DNA from: Allolobophora icterica
Taxonomy: Eukaryota; Annelida; Clitellata; Crassiclitellata; Lumbricidae
Assembly: GCA_963556255.1 (NCBI GenBank)
Contig: OY744614.1
Span: 34,723,787-34,787,786, forward strand
DNA: 64,000 bases
Direction: 5' to 3'
Part shown: positions 11,560-22,409 of the stretch, piece after piece
How the letters are laid out: each line of letters opens with the position of its first letter
How positions within the stretch are numbered: position 1 is the first letter of the stretch
Notes under the pieces: generated by a model
The model's input: only the letters and a program-made list of their open reading frames with translations
Databases searched by the model: none
What the model was told of the DNA's origin: nothing
Made by a program: the position numbers and the translations under genes

Positions 11560-11895
11560 GAGTAATTCACCAACCATAGCAGGTCAATTACCTTGGGAGG
11601 CGAATTACCTTAAGACGCAAATAAGCTTGAGAGGTGAATTACCTTGGCATGTTAATTACCTTGCGACATGAATTACCCTGAGAGGTGAATTAGCTTGGAA
11701 GGTGAATTAGTTTGAGAGGCTAATTACCTTGAGAGGCGAATTATCTTGGGCGTTGAATTACCTTGGGAGGTGAATTACCTTGCGAGGTGAACTACCTTGG
11801 GAGTTGAATTGCCTTGGGAGTTGAATCGCCTTGGGAGGTGAATTACCTTGGGAGTTGAAATACCTTGGGAGTTGAACTACCTGTGCAAGAAATTC
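11560..11895. repeat. Minisatellite, about 16-bp unit
   Basis: Degenerate units of gaattaccttgggaggt/gttgaattaccttgggag, roughly 20 copies. The most regular copies are at 11745-11885. The array ends six bases before the donor of exon 11902-12032. Confidence 0.9.
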
Positions 11896-11901
11896 AGTTA
11901 C

Positions 11902-12032
11902 CTGTGGAAGTGCCTTTCTTTCGAGTTCCAGGTCTGTTCTCCCGTTCATTGTCTTTCAAGTCACCAAGCAATTCCCTTGTGAACGAGTCAAGATCTTCAT
12001 TTCTGTAATCCACCTCTGCATCACTCTCAAAG
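11902..12032 (-). CDS. SORBS-like gene: charged linker exon 1
   Basis: Acceptor TAATAATTCAG, then 1 nt and 43 codons, then donor CCACAG|GTAACT with 1 nt left over. The product starts acidic (FESDAEVDYRNEDLDSFTRE), passes LLGDLKDNEREN and turns basic (RPGTRKKG). It resembles in position and charge the segment before the first SH3 of SORBS1. The minisatellite at 11560-11895 runs right up to the donor, so the intron begins inside tandem repeats. Confidence 0.82.
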
Positions 12033-12285
12033 CTGAATTATTAAAATATGAAAACTAAGAAAAAGAAATTAAAATGTAGTCAAGAGTAAAACTGAGATTT
12101 TAAAACTCAAGCCACACCATTTTGGTTTAAAACACAAAGCTATACGAAATTAAATTAATTTAATTTAATTAGATTAATTAAAAGGGCAAATACGGTTTAG
12201 AATCAGCAGAGCATAAGGCCAGCAACATATTCTCCAAAGGCAATGATGCATTCCTAACCTCATGAAAAGTATTGCCCATTCTTAC

Positions 12286-12446
12286 AGACACTGGTGGAGC
12301 CAGAAGTTCAGAAAGTCACTGAGACACTTATCACTTTTACAGTCTTCAAACTTTTGTACTAACGAACATCTGAAGTTTATAAATTGGTCACACACCACTA
12401 CTGTTAGCTCGTGCCTTATACCATATGTATGATGTGATGGAAAACT
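12286..12446 (-). CDS. Possible SORBS-like exon between SoHo and charged linker
   Basis: A strong acceptor (pyrimidine-rich, ending TTTATCTTCAG) and a donor (GTGTCT|GTAAGA) bound 53 codons plus 2 nt. It is the only stretch I found that bridges the phase gap between exon 16248-16353 (ends at 0) and exon 11902-12032 (needs 2 nt). The peptide is unusual for the family: Cys- and His-containing (VVVCDQFINFRC, KSDKCLSDFLNFW). I do not recognise it. It may be lineage-specific or a false exon hiding the true one. Confidence 0.45.
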
Positions 12447-13689
12447 CTGAAGATAAAGTGGTGAAAGGAAATGCAACTCTCACGATACCGATAAACAATT
12501 AAATACTGATAAACAATTTTTCTTGCTCAGAAATGCAAAGTGCTGCGTAAATGCCACAGATTATTTTTAGATATGTCTGAAAGGTTAGGAACAACTACTA
12601 AATTAATCAAAACAAAAGGAAATAAAAGTCTGATCAAATTTGTGTCTAGATATCGTAAAAGTTTCCACTAAAAGCAGGGGCCCGGGAACCTATGGCGCCA
12701 AAGGCGCCGATGCTCACACAAGTTTTGGCTCTGTGGCGCTGAGGCAGGCTCATGCTCACACAACTTTTTTGGGCATTGATACAATAAAAATATCAGTTGC
12801 GCCCTAAAATCTAACAGTGATTGGATAAAATATGAGCGCCTTTGTCAAATATGCAGAGCCAAAGTTCAGGCCGACGAGAAACTAGCTCAGACTCAGATTC
12901 ACGACCGCCGGGCAATGCCAGATGTGACCCTAATTAGGGAAGGGTGAGCAAGTTAAGAGACTGCCAAAACAATCTTGGATATCGGAAACCTTACTCTCTG
13001 CAAGCTACAAGTTGGATGTCGAAAGATAGGATTTCTCCTGTCCATGCATGGTCAATCCAAAGCCCAAGGCACCTTTGATGGGTGACACGGGCAATATATC
13101 ATCCTACAAGGCTTGGGGGAGAGTGCACGGTTGGAATTTGGACATAGAGACAAGACACAGGCCAGATAATTATTAAGACAGCTGTAATAAGGCCTATATA
13201 TATATATATATACAGTTATACAGTTATACACACATATATACATATATTATATAAGCCTATAATACACATAAATACATAATATTTAGTGTGTGGGCTTTCA
13301 GAGTGGGAGGAGAAAGAGAGATTAGGCCTGTAGATGAGTTAATCTCGAGTTCCCATCACTGTAGGTCCTATTCGAGAATACAGAGGATTGTAACTAAATT
13401 TTAAATAAAATTATATAAAATTGATAATAAAGAAAGTGCTTTAATGTGTAGCGGACCGCCATTAAAGTAATTTAAACAGTCTTATCTGTCGTTTTCCAAG
13501 TCGCCAGCTGGAAAATGTGGTGAGTAACTAAACTGTTGAGACTGCATCTATAAACAATTCGCCATAGCCTATTAAAATCTGATCATCAAAAAACTTAAAC
13601 GCTACAAAAAGTGACACGTAGCATAGATGGTCATATTCCTTTAAATTTTATTTTCTCCACTCAAAAAATCCCTTTTCTGTGCACTTTTT

Positions 13690-13960
13690 ACTTGTAGGCG
13701 CCCTAATCGCAATCGTAATCTCGCGATTTCTTCAGCGCCCACAAAAGCTAAGTCGCGGGAACCAGGTTATTCACAGGCGCTCATTCAAAACAAAATCTAT
13801 GGGCCGAGGTCAAGGTTCAAATGGGTCAGGCAGGCAGGCAGTTAGACGGCTACGGTGGATGGTGCTTAGAATTGCAGCGGCGAGGGAGGCAAGTGGAAGA
13901 CGAGGAGTCGGATTAAGATTTGTGAAAGAGCAGTGTTTAAATTTTGAGTGACAAGACCTG
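13690..13960 (+). repeat. Dispersed repeat, family 5
   Basis: cctaatcgcaatcgtaatct, gctaagtcgcgggaaccagg, ttattcacaggcgctcatt. It extends about 150 bases further than the 9863 copy and runs into gttagacggctacggtggat. It is the longest member here. Confidence 0.75.
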
Positions 13961-14404
13961 TTGAAAGATGGCAAGAATCTAGAGGTGAGGTTTTGATGAG
14001 TTCGTATAGGGACTATAGGCCTACAGGAAGGAACTGATATTTGTAGCAATTGTGGCGGGATTTTATTCCAGATCTGTATGGCTATGGAGCGATTTGCAAG
14101 GCAGGGAGCAGTCATCTTGACCCTGCAACCTATCCAAACCCGTAGGGCCTAGCAATTGCCCACAGTACGGTATCTGGGTAATGGGTATACTCAAACATGA
14201 AGCCCAGCTCAACAACCTTGACGCATGGCAGTCATAGAGTGTTCATAAGTGTGACAGCTTTCTCCAATTTCAGCAAGTGTATCAAGCTGTCAGGCAGATA
14301 ATTGAATTGAAACTGAATGTGTGACTTCCATTTGTCAAATAAGTAAGAGTAATTTTTACAAAAAAAAATTAAAAATGGTTAATTTAAAATAAGTAATTTT
14401 ATAT

Positions 14405-14446
14405 TGAACCTTTGCGGACCAGCAATTGCTGGTCCGCAAAGGTTCA
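14405..14446. repeat. Perfect 42-bp palindrome
   Basis: Each arm is 21 bases, starting TGAACCTTTGCGGACCAGCA, with no spacer. Ten bases of it (ggttcaccag) recur inverted at 14528-14537. Perfect palindromes of this size are uncommon in a random stretch. Confidence 0.95.
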
Positions 14447-14880
14447 CCAGTCACTCTATCACAGAGTAAAGCAGGGAGGCGACCTGACCGACGTCTCTCA
14501 CGAGCGTAGACTCGGATCCGACCTGGGCTGGTGAACCAAAGTCCTCCGTGCCCACCTTCACGTGGTGCGGACTGTTGGTACCCTTCCAATGGAAGTACCC
14601 TTCCAATGGAGGGGGGACGAACGGGCACGGCAGGCAAAACCAGGGGAAGGCAATGGCAAACCACCCCTGTTAACATGCCAAGAAAATCGTCATGCGACAC
14701 TTCAAACCGCGCCGATCGTCGCTGATGGTTGGACTCCCAGGCCGGAGCGCTGATGGGACTCCCAGGCCGACACGCGACTCAAGGGCTACTAGAACTGGGG
14801 AAGTAGCAAGACGGCAATGGAGACGGTGTTTCATGGCGATCGCTAGGGCTCCTAGAGCCGACAGCACAAACAAAATTTTA
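14447..14880 (+). repeat. GC-rich unclassified repeat next to the palindrome
   Basis: Higher GC than the surroundings. It contains a duplicated cccttccaatggaagtac, the phrase aaggcaatggcaaaccaccc then tgccaagaaaatcg, and a duplicated gactcccaggccg. I recall similar aaggcaa(c/t)ggcaaaccacc phrases in interspersed repeats of several invertebrates, but cannot assign a class. No intact coding region. Confidence 0.5.
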
Positions 14881-16034
14881 TATTTACAGTATGTGATTTG
14901 AAATTACAAATTACATGGAAAATGTAATTCACTTACAAATTACAAATTACCTTGACACAGAAAAACAATTTACCAATTACAATTGTAGGCCTAATTCAAA
15001 TTGCATAATTTCAATTACATCAATTGAATTAGGTCTACTGCCCATATATCCCTTGCCTTGGTTGGCTCACACAACTTTTAAACACTTCCCGGGCCTCTGA
15101 CTAAAAGCAATTCAGAAGAAGATGAAAATAGAAACGGATATTTTACGTACAATCGATTTGGATCCGCCTTATCCTACAAATGAAATCAGACAAACTTCAG
15201 GCATCATCATCATCACCACCGTATTCATAACTATTATGATTATTATCATGATCATCAACACAATCATTATCATCAAGAAATTAGGTAAGTAGTTGTCACA
15301 ACCTGTCATGAAGGTTTCTTTCTCCAGCTCTGTATGACTCAATTCCCTCAAAGTTACAGCTATTTAAAAATCCTTTCCAAATATTTATGTGAGAAGGTTA
15401 ACACCAAGTCAAGGGAAACCCAGTTAGCCTAAGAAAGTCTTTGAACCGGCTAACTGAAACCCCCTTACTTACTTACTTACCATATTCAGAATCTGTTGAC
15501 TGAAAAAACTTTATGTAAACTTTCTATCTCAATTACATGCATGCTACCTACTACCTTAAAGCGAATCATCTGCTTATATAGTAATTTGGATCCCCTCACA
15601 ATACCAACTGAAAAAATGCATGGTGTGGTCTCCAAAACATTCCTGTGGTCCCTGAGCATTTTGTTTTGGCACCAGCACTGAAGATTACGGTAACAGAGAT
15701 ATATGGTATTCATAATACACTTGTTTATTACTAATTATTACTTAATATTATTATTTTTTACACAATGGATGAAATCCAGGGTGTGTGGAAAACTACTATA
15801 AACAAGAGAGAATGCATTTCTGGGATGGCTAGTCTTCGCAGATGTTGTCTGGCTCCCCAAAGCAATCACAGCCAATCCATAACCAGATTTACAGACAGTC
15901 CTCAACAGCACAATCATTGAGTTTGAAGAACCTCTTGGCTAAAATATTGTTTGATTTCTGTTGCTAAGCAGAAACAAAAGCACACAAATCAAAAACAGAC
16001 GATTTCTAGTCTCCAAACTAGCATTAGTACTCGT

Positions 16035-16107
16035 TATCAACCCTGAACGGATAGAAGACCGAGTCGGATGGTCTCCCACTCAAGTACCTAGCAGCTTTGA
16101 CGTTGTT
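16035..16107 (-). mobile_element. 5S rRNA-like promoter fragment
   Basis: On the minus strand, gctgctaggtacttgagtgg then gagacc matches the 3' half of 5S rRNA (TTAGTACTTGGATGGGAGACC), which holds the internal Pol III control region. The rest of 5S rRNA is not recognisable. It is probably a SINE head of 5S type or a pseudogene. Confidence 0.5.
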
Positions 16108-16247
16108 TAATTTCACTGTGCTTGTGATCTTTTCTATTCAAAGCACAGTGCTGCTAACCTTAGTGCTGCAAATTAAAGCACTTGGCTTACTGATATAGAA
16201 GCACTATAAACTATTTCTCGAATCTGAATAAAGCTGGTGGCACAGAC

Positions 16248-16353
16248 CTTGAGGGCTATTGAAGAATGATATCCAGGCTGATAGTCTTCTATACTTAGAG
16301 GCTGGCATCTGTAGCGTTCTGGATTGTACCTGGCATGAGGAGGATAGTAATTT
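16248..16353 (-). CDS. SORBS-like gene: SoHo domain, C-terminal part
   Basis: Acceptor TTCTATCCAG, 1 nt plus 35 codons, donor CTCAAG|GTCTGT. It encodes NYYPPHARYNPERYRCQPLS followed by IEDYQPGYHSSIALK. The pattern (R-x-EP-x-SI-x-x-Y-x-PG-x-SS-I/V) is the core of the sorbin-homology domain, read here as YRCQPLSIEDYQPGYHSSI. In SORBS1 this region binds flotillin in lipid rafts, a role only inferred here. The usual Glu before Pro is Gln. Confidence 0.87.
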
Positions 16354-16551
16354 CTGGATAGAAGACAACATAAGATCAACATATTAAAATAAACAAAAAC
16401 AAGTAACACCAAAAACAAAAAAAATACTTTCATAGAACCATTAACAGGATGTTAGTATCGAGTATCACCGGACAGTTGCTAAGGTTATTAAGAGTCAGAT
16501 TAGGTACAGTTAGGTCAAGAAAGGCTTGCAGTCTTTATCAACAGAAACCCT

Positions 16552-16574
16552 CAACGGTGTACGGTACACCGTTG
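16552..16574. repeat. Perfect 23-base inverted repeat
   Basis: CAACGGTGTAC, one central base, GTACACCGTTG. It lies in the short intron between exons 16687-16762 and 16248-16353. Confidence 0.9.
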
Positions 16575-16686
16575 AAGCTGGAGTGTTAATCGGACAGTGT
16601 TAGGAAACCAAAACAACAAATGTGGTAATAATCTATCCAGTACATCAGTTGAGTATACTGATAGGGTGAGAGGCATATTGACTTAC

Positions 16687-16762
16687 GAATGGTTGGAGCC
16701 TGGCGGGCTGGGACTTTTCACTCGTTGTTGCTCCTTCAGATCACCATTCATCAGTTGCTTAC
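16687..16762 (-). CDS. SORBS-like gene: SoHo linker exon
   Basis: A 76-nt exon, acceptor TGTAATCAACAG, donor CATTC|GTAAGT. It starts with 2 nt and ends with 2 nt, exactly bridging 17711-17786 and 16248-16353. It encodes a polar stretch ending in a Pro/Ser motif (KSPSPPGSNHS), as expected for the variable part inside the SoHo region. The recognition rests mainly on phase and splice sites. Confidence 0.7.
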
Positions 16763-17011
16763 CTGTTGATTACAGAAGAACTTAGCCTTCTTAGACGAAC
16801 AGTACAACGCTGTGATCGTGCTTAGAAATTGGAAAGAAAATTGCAGGCAGGAGACTTACTCAAACAAAGCAAGTAAGTAAGTAGCCTTTTTCTGCATCTG
16901 ACAAGTGCACATGTATTAGTCAGAAGACCTTCATTTGAGCCTTCAAGTCTTAAAACATTTACCGAGCATTATCATCATCATCGTGAACACCATAATCGTT
17001 ACAACATGTAA

Positions 17012-17058
17012 ACATGTATTATTATTATTATTATCATTGTTAATTATTACTATTATTA

Positions 17059-17091
<33 letters not shown>

Positions 17092-17218
17092 ATTATAATT
17101 ATTATTATTATTATATTTTTTTATGCCCCGAGGTATACAGGATCCCTCAGGGACTTGAATATTAACTAAAATGGAAAATAAAGTGTCCGGAATGGCCCTA
17201 AAGTGTCTGGAATGGTCC

Positions 17219-17291
<73 letters not shown>

Positions 17292-17354
17292 TTTTTTTTT
17301 TAGCCCCGGGGTATCAAGGATCCCCCAGGTAGATAAAAAAATTGTCCGGAGACA

Positions 17355-17421
<67 letters not shown>
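17012..17421. repeat. (ATT)n tracts flanking a short conserved repeat
   Basis: Long TAT/ATT runs at 17012-17115, 17219-17290 and 17357-17421. Between them stand copies of ccccgaggtatacaggatcc, ctcaggga and ggaatggccc. The same arrangement occurs at 28870-29105. Confidence 0.85.
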
Positions 17422-17424
<3 letters not shown>

Positions 17425-17572
17425 AGGCATGGCATACAAACAGCGTCATTATAACTACCGGTACATAACAGTCACAAAGGCAAAGGATGAAAAATTTGGT
17501 ACCCTCCACTTTCTGGACCAAAATTACATCTCTGCTCATTGACGTTTAGTACACTTGATGTTATGAAGACAG

Positions 17573-17675
17573 CTCATAATCATAACCATAACCATAATCA
17601 TAACCATAATCATAGCCATAACCATAATCATAACCATAACCATAATCATAACCATAATCATAACCATAATCATAT
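17573..17675. repeat. (CATAAC/CATAAT) hexamer-dodecamer repeat
   Basis: About 17 copies of cataaccataatcataacc, in the intron 35 bases beyond the donor of exon 17711-17786. Confidence 0.9.
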
Positions 17676-17710
17676 CAGAATGTTACTTAGGGTGAACATT
17701 GGATGATTAC

Positions 17711-17786
17711 CTGGAGGCCTATGCGGTTTGTTTAGAGAAGCATACATCCGTCGATACCACTCCTTTCTGTTCTTTTCATCAATGGA
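17711..17786 (-). CDS. SORBS-like gene: SoHo region, DWYKxMF-like motif
   Basis: 25 codons plus 1 nt between acceptor GTTTGATAG and donor CTCCAG|GTAATC. It contains KNRKEWYRRMYASLNKPHRP, which matches the conserved K-D/E-W-Y-x-x-M-F/Y motif in the N-terminal part of the SORBS sorbin-homology region (DWYKTMFKQIH in SORBS1). It joins in phase 0 behind exon 20410-20654. Confidence 0.88.
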
Positions 17787-17869
17787 CTATCAAACAACAG
17801 AAAACAACACTAGCATAATAAATCACTGCACTCTGGTAACTGTGGAGATATGCAGGTGCCATGCTTCCA

Positions 17870-18035
17870 CACTTCAATTCGAGCCAGTCGTGCCCTTCCG
17901 TGTCTTGGACCATCCGCCAGGAATAGTCTTCCAGCAAACATTTTCAAACTGTCTTCAAACATACTTGTTTAGATCAGTCCGACAGCCATGAGTGCAGCAC
18001 TTGTGTGAGGTACTTAAAAGGCGCTATACTAAGTA
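17870..18035 (+). mobile_element. Degraded LINE 3' end
   Basis: It reads roughly as a decayed RT C-terminus (GPSARNSLPANIFKLSSNI) followed by a tail with aaaaggcgctatactaagta. Several stops are present. Confidence 0.5.
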
Positions 18036-18117
18036 TCTAGATACATACACACATAAACACATACATACATACACATACACGCATGCATACATTCATATTT
18101 AAAAGGTGCTATATACA

Positions 18118-18240
18118 TCGTAATTGTAATCGCAATCTCCAAACTTCTAAAGCGCCACTCGAAAGCCAAGTGCAGGGCACCAGCTTATTCACGAGCACTG
18201 TGTAAAGTCAGAGGGGTTTTCCAAAGATAATAAAAATATA
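18118..18240 (+). repeat. Dispersed repeat, family 5
   Basis: gtaatcgcaatctccaaact, tctaaagcgccactcgaaag, caccagcttattcacgagca, tcagaggggttttccaaag. Closest to the 59205-59343 copy. Confidence 0.75.
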
Positions 18241-18480
18241 TTCGTGTTTATTCACAAGCTTACTGACAAACCGTAGTAAGTTACACTGAAACATTGAAAC
18301 ATGACAGAATATTTATCAAAATGTTATCAAACACACAACCTGCTATGCACCGCTCATTTGACTGCTGCCACTATGGAGTGGAAGGCTGAGTCATGCTAGA
18401 GGGGGAACCAGAGGCTTGCGGGTATTGAAGATCTTATGTTCTTCATGCAAGAGCATTACCATTCATCTATCCCCCTCCCG
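18225..18480 (-). mobile_element. tRNA-derived SINE, family 2
   Basis: An inverted copy with a (TAATAAAAATA) tail, cttactgacaaaccgtagta, and a box-B-like gggtattgaagatctt near a tagatgaatggtaatgctc head. It is more diverged than the other copies. It abuts the repeat fragment at 18118-18240. Confidence 0.7.
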
Positions 18481-19218
18481 GTTTAGTGGACTTTTAATCC
18501 AGAACTCTGAGGTTCAAAGGCACTCCTTAGTTCAGTTACAATTCAGTGCTAGAAATTCAGGACAGGAATTATCAAGATATTTGACGATGATGATGGGTTG
18601 TACATTCTGATGGGACCAGTTTGCGTTTTCATGTTAGAGGCCCAATGCTTATAGGCTAATATTATAGGCCTTATGCATCTTCATTGTCAAGGGTTTCAGA
18701 CACTATTGACTTTTTGTCTTTTCATTGGGCAATGTCAAAATGACAGCAGTGTCTGAATGCTGTACACTGTTGGTTCACTGATCAAAGCTCAGTCAGGGAC
18801 GGACAGCACCAACCGGGCTGGCCACCCACTATTATGCCCCAACGCAAATACACCATGCTTTTGGATGCCTTGTGGGGTGACCTTTAGGGACCATTTCTCT
18901 TCTTCTTCTATAAAAGCTTTTACGCATGCTGTGAACTAAAACACGATTACAATTTCAGCTCTGGCAATATATCCTACTTCTTATTTGGAAAACGTGCTGG
19001 GAATTTAGTTGTAAGGCCTCTCTGCTTCTTCTGCTAGAACGTGTGTTTTGTGATGATAAAACCGGCGGCATTTCGTGATGATAAGCCAGTGGATTTTTCC
19101 AGAAACCTCCACATGCCATCTGCTCTGGCTGCTCAATGCTCAATAACACCGAATACCACGAGAAAAGCACTAGATTGGAACTATCTGAAGGACAACTTCA
19201 GTCTTCTGACTTTGTTTG

Positions 19219-19220
19219 TA

Positions 19221-19279
<59 letters not shown>

Positions 19280-20040
19280 ATGTCTGTCTTTGTCTCTCTT
19301 GTCTGACACTTGTTCATTATATTCTGCATGGCGAGGTTCTCTGCACATTTCTCTCTTGTCGATTTCTTTCTGTATCTTTACGTCTCTGTGTCTGTGTTTC
19401 CTGAATGCATGTCTGTCTGTCTGTCTCTCTGTCTCTCTGTCTACCCGTCTGTCTGCACATGGGCATCTGGATACTTCTACAGCCTCTCTCTGTTTCTCAC
19501 CCTGTTTCTCTCCCTATTTGTCTCTCAGTTGTCATTTACTTGTAACGCGATTTTTTTTATGTAACTGGCTGCGGTTTGTCAGCAAGAGCTCAATACACGA
19601 ATATACAAATCTCTCCGTTTCTCTCACTGTTTCTCTCCCTGTTTGTGTCTCCCTATTTGTCTCTTTCCCTGTTTCTCTCCCTGTTTCTGTCTCCCTATCT
19701 GTATATCCCTATTTGTCTCCCTGTTTGTGTCTCCCTGTTTGTGTCTCCCTATTTGTCTCTCTCCTTATTTCTCTCCCTGTTTCTGTCTCCCTATCTGTAT
19801 CTCCCTATTTGTCTCTCCCTGTTTCTCTCCCTGTTTGTGTCTCCCTGTTTGTATCTCCCTAGTTGTCTCTCTGTTCCTCTCCCTGTTTGTGTCTCCCTAT
19901 TTGTCTCTTCCTGTTTGAGTCTTCCTATTTGTCTCTCCCTGTTAGTCTCTCTCTGTTTCTCTCCCTGTTTGTGTCTCCCTATCTGTCTCTCCTTATATGT
20001 CTCTCCCTGTTTGTCTCTCCTGTCTCTGATGCACCACTGT
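19219..20040. repeat. (TGTC)n then TCTCCCTGTTTG-type repeat
   Basis: Pure TGTC at 19219-19290. Then irregular pyrimidine repeats, and from about 19590 units of ctccctatttgtctc and tctccctgtttgtgtc. The long open frame here (Leu/Ser/Val-rich) is a by-product of the repeat. Confidence 0.9.
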
Positions 20041-20094
20041 CTCTACCTCTCCCTCATGTTACCTCATCCCATCTCCTTCTCATAACAATCCCCG

Positions 20095-20335
20095 TGGGGC
20101 GTGGTGGCTCAGTGGTAAGTTCGGCGCCTTGTGACAGGAGGGTTGCAGGTTCGAATCCCACTCTAGCCGCTGCATACGGACCTTGGGCAAGTCCTTCACC
20201 CGCAATTGCTCGTGGCGCTTCGGCGTGAAAATTCCGGCACAGTGTACCAATGCTGTAGTCGGGAGCGCCTCTGAGTAGTAGCTGACTTCGAGAGGCGCTA
20301 TAGAAATATCCGGAATAAATAAAAATCCAAATAAA
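20095..20335 (+). mobile_element. tRNA-derived SINE, family 1
   Basis: The head GTGGCTCAGTGGTAAG (box A) and GGTTCGAATCC (box B) form a tRNA-like Pol III promoter. The body carries gctcgtggcgcttcggcgtg and the tail agaggcgctatagaaatatc ends in AATAAATAAA. It is nearly identical to 52857-53090. A 3' fragment lies at 59965-60045. Confidence 0.9.
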
Positions 20336-20409
20336 AAACTGCTGCTGAATCATACAGTGCATTTATCTGGCATATTCTACGAAAATATCATTAGTTTGTG
20401 ATCACTTAC

Positions 20410-20654
20410 GACTCTGGTTGCAATCGGACATCCGGTCTTCTCCTCGGTTGGACCAATTCCTTCAAACTTCACTGGAATCAGCTCGTTCACATTTTTCCAT
20501 AATTTTTTCTTTGTGTTGTCATTGGTTTCACGTTGCTCCGTTGCATCCGTTGTTTCACTAACTCTTCCGTTCATTTTGTCACTCGTTCGAGTCGATCTCA
20601 CTTCACCGTCTAAGATTTTCCTATGGTTTGACTGGCGCTGTGTCTCGTGGAGTT
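20410..20654 (-). CDS. SORBS-like gene: start of SoHo region
   Basis: Acceptor TGTTTTACAG, 2 nt plus 81 codons, donor AGAGTC|GTAAGT. The first part is polar and basic. The end reads ELIPVKFEGIGPTEEKTGCP then IATRV, matching the conserved VRLEFTGIGPTDETGIPVAI element that precedes the DWYK motif in SORBS1. The family-specific F-x-GIGPT string makes the call firm. The first codon is completed by G from exon 25172-25451 (Glu) or by C from the optional exon 24580-24681 (Gln). Confidence 0.9.
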
Positions 20655-21019
20655 CTGTAAAACAGAAGATAAGATGCAGGATAAGACGCGACAGAGTCAG
20701 TGGGCACCCATGACTCCAGTGGAACTTGCTGGAACAAAATTTATTACGCACTTAGAGGCAAACTGTGCACACGAACGGGTCATGTGACATTGCTGAAATT
20801 CCTCCATGCAGCTCTAAAAAACTGTCCATTAATGAATCAAGGAATTTAATTCATCTAATCTCAAATCCAAAAATAACCCAAACCAAAGGCTAACATAAAG
20901 TATGTCTCCATGTGTCTAGATATTTACTTATGTAGCACCTTTTGCAAACTTCACAGTGGTGAAATGTGCAAGGAACTGATCAATAGCTGATGCTATGCAA
21001 AGCAACACATAAGCTAATA

Positions 21020-21395
21020 ACATGATGATGATGACGACGACGACGATGCTGATGATGACGAAGATGATGATATTAATAATAATAATAATAGTAGTAGTAA
21101 TAGTAATAATAATAAGATGATATATGACATATCTAACAAATGTATACATAATTGCATATGCAGTAAATTCTGTATTTTCTCAATAATGCAGATATGGTCA
21201 TTATTATTATTTTTACTAATATAGCTCAAGTAACAAGCGCCAAAAGATATCAATGGATGGTGCTGATCAATTGTTAGTCAAGGACAGGCTCAAGGTCCCT
21301 ACACAGTAATCGTCTCAAGGGAGGAGGATCGAACCCATACTCTCTGTGTTACAAGTCAAGTACTCTAAGTCTAACCAATCAACAATCGCGTACCA
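21020..21395 (-). mobile_element. tRNA-derived SINE, family 3, inverted
   Basis: On the minus strand: head gttgattggttagacttaga, box B tgggttcgatcctcctccc, then ttactgtgtagggaccttga, and an AAT/GAT-rich tail at 21024-21118. Confidence 0.7.
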
Positions 21396-21966
21396 TCTAT
21401 TCTGCTCTATGTCCAAGAAATGCATTGGAATTCTGCATTAACACTAAAAATAGCAATTTCGGCTGGATGAGAACTGTGGTGAAAGAGAGCCCCAATCAAA
21501 TCGCTATCCCCAGTCGGGCACCAATTAGGGACAATAACTTGTAAAAAAAACTCAACACAGGGCTGACACGTTCACCACCAGGCATATTCTGGATAAGAAG
21601 GATTTGCAGGAGGAAGAGGAGGAGGAGGAGGATTAGGAGGAGGAACAGAGGCACGAAACTGGTATGCTAAACGATAAACCAGATAATACTGAACACTGGT
21701 AAACCTAAGGGGGCCACCGAGGGGGCGTTGAGAAAGAACCAAAAGGACAGAACTATCCCTGTAATCAGTGGCTGTTTTTTTCCAAAGACTAACATCTGGT
21801 TGAGATGGTGGAGAGAGAGCACTGGCACCGTTTGTCACATGGAATAGTTGCCAGGGATCATCAGCTGAGCTACATCACCCTCCTTCAGATGGAGGGCGCA
21901 GCAATGGACGTCGTCTAGATAACCACAGCCAGTCAGTTCTTCTGGGAAACCGAGGCTGAATAAGAC

Positions 21967-22250
21967 AGGCTCAGACAGACGGACGGACGGACGGACGGAC
22001 GGACGGATGGATGAACAGACAGACAGACGAAAAGACAGACAGACAGGCAGGCACACAGGCAGACACACAGACATACAGACAGACAGACAGACAGACAGAC
22101 AGAAAGACAAGCATGCAGAAACAAAGACAGACAAGCAAGCAGAAAAACATAAATGCAGGCTGAAAAACTATTAGAGAGACACAGACAGTGACATGTGACA
22201 TACAGACATCCAGCCAGAAGCACACAGACGGACAGAAACACAGTGACACA

Positions 22251-22289
<39 letters not shown>

Positions 22290-22405
22290 AGGTACAGGCA
22301 ATGACACATGTCAGACGGTGACATTAGACAAACAGACAGTGTAACAGACCAATAGATAGACTACAGAGACAGACAGACAACCACAGACAGATAGACAGAC
22401 CAACA
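21967..22405. repeat. (GACA)n, (GGAC)n tract
   Basis: Tracts of acagacag, with ggacggacgg at 21978-22005. It is the purine-strand form of the TGTC repeats at 19219 and 40030. Confidence 0.9.
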
Positions 22406-22409
22406 GACA

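Noticed and set aside
15303..15359. 57-nt stretch on the minus strand with AG/GT borders (LRELSHTELEKETFMT or NFEGIESYRAGERN)
   Set aside because: Two frames are open, but neither connects in phase to both neighbouring SORBS-like exons without a further unseen exon. Donor is weak (GTTGTG).
20110..20160. Possible tRNA gene
   Set aside because: Box A and B are present, but the acceptor stem does not pair, and the sequence continues into a SINE body with a second copy at 52.9 kb.
19041..20228. Long overlapping Leu/Ser/Cys/Val-rich open frames
   Set aside because: TGTC and TCTCCC tandem repeats without stops; no signal peptide or domain.
21572..21838. Proline-rich minus-strand frame ending PPPPPLPPANPSYPEYAW
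   Set aside because: The Pro run comes from a GGA repeat; no splice sites with fitting phase around it.
22000..22320. Regularly spaced short repeats resembling a CRISPR array
   Set aside because: Simple (GACA)n repeats with no unique spacers, in eukaryotic DNA.
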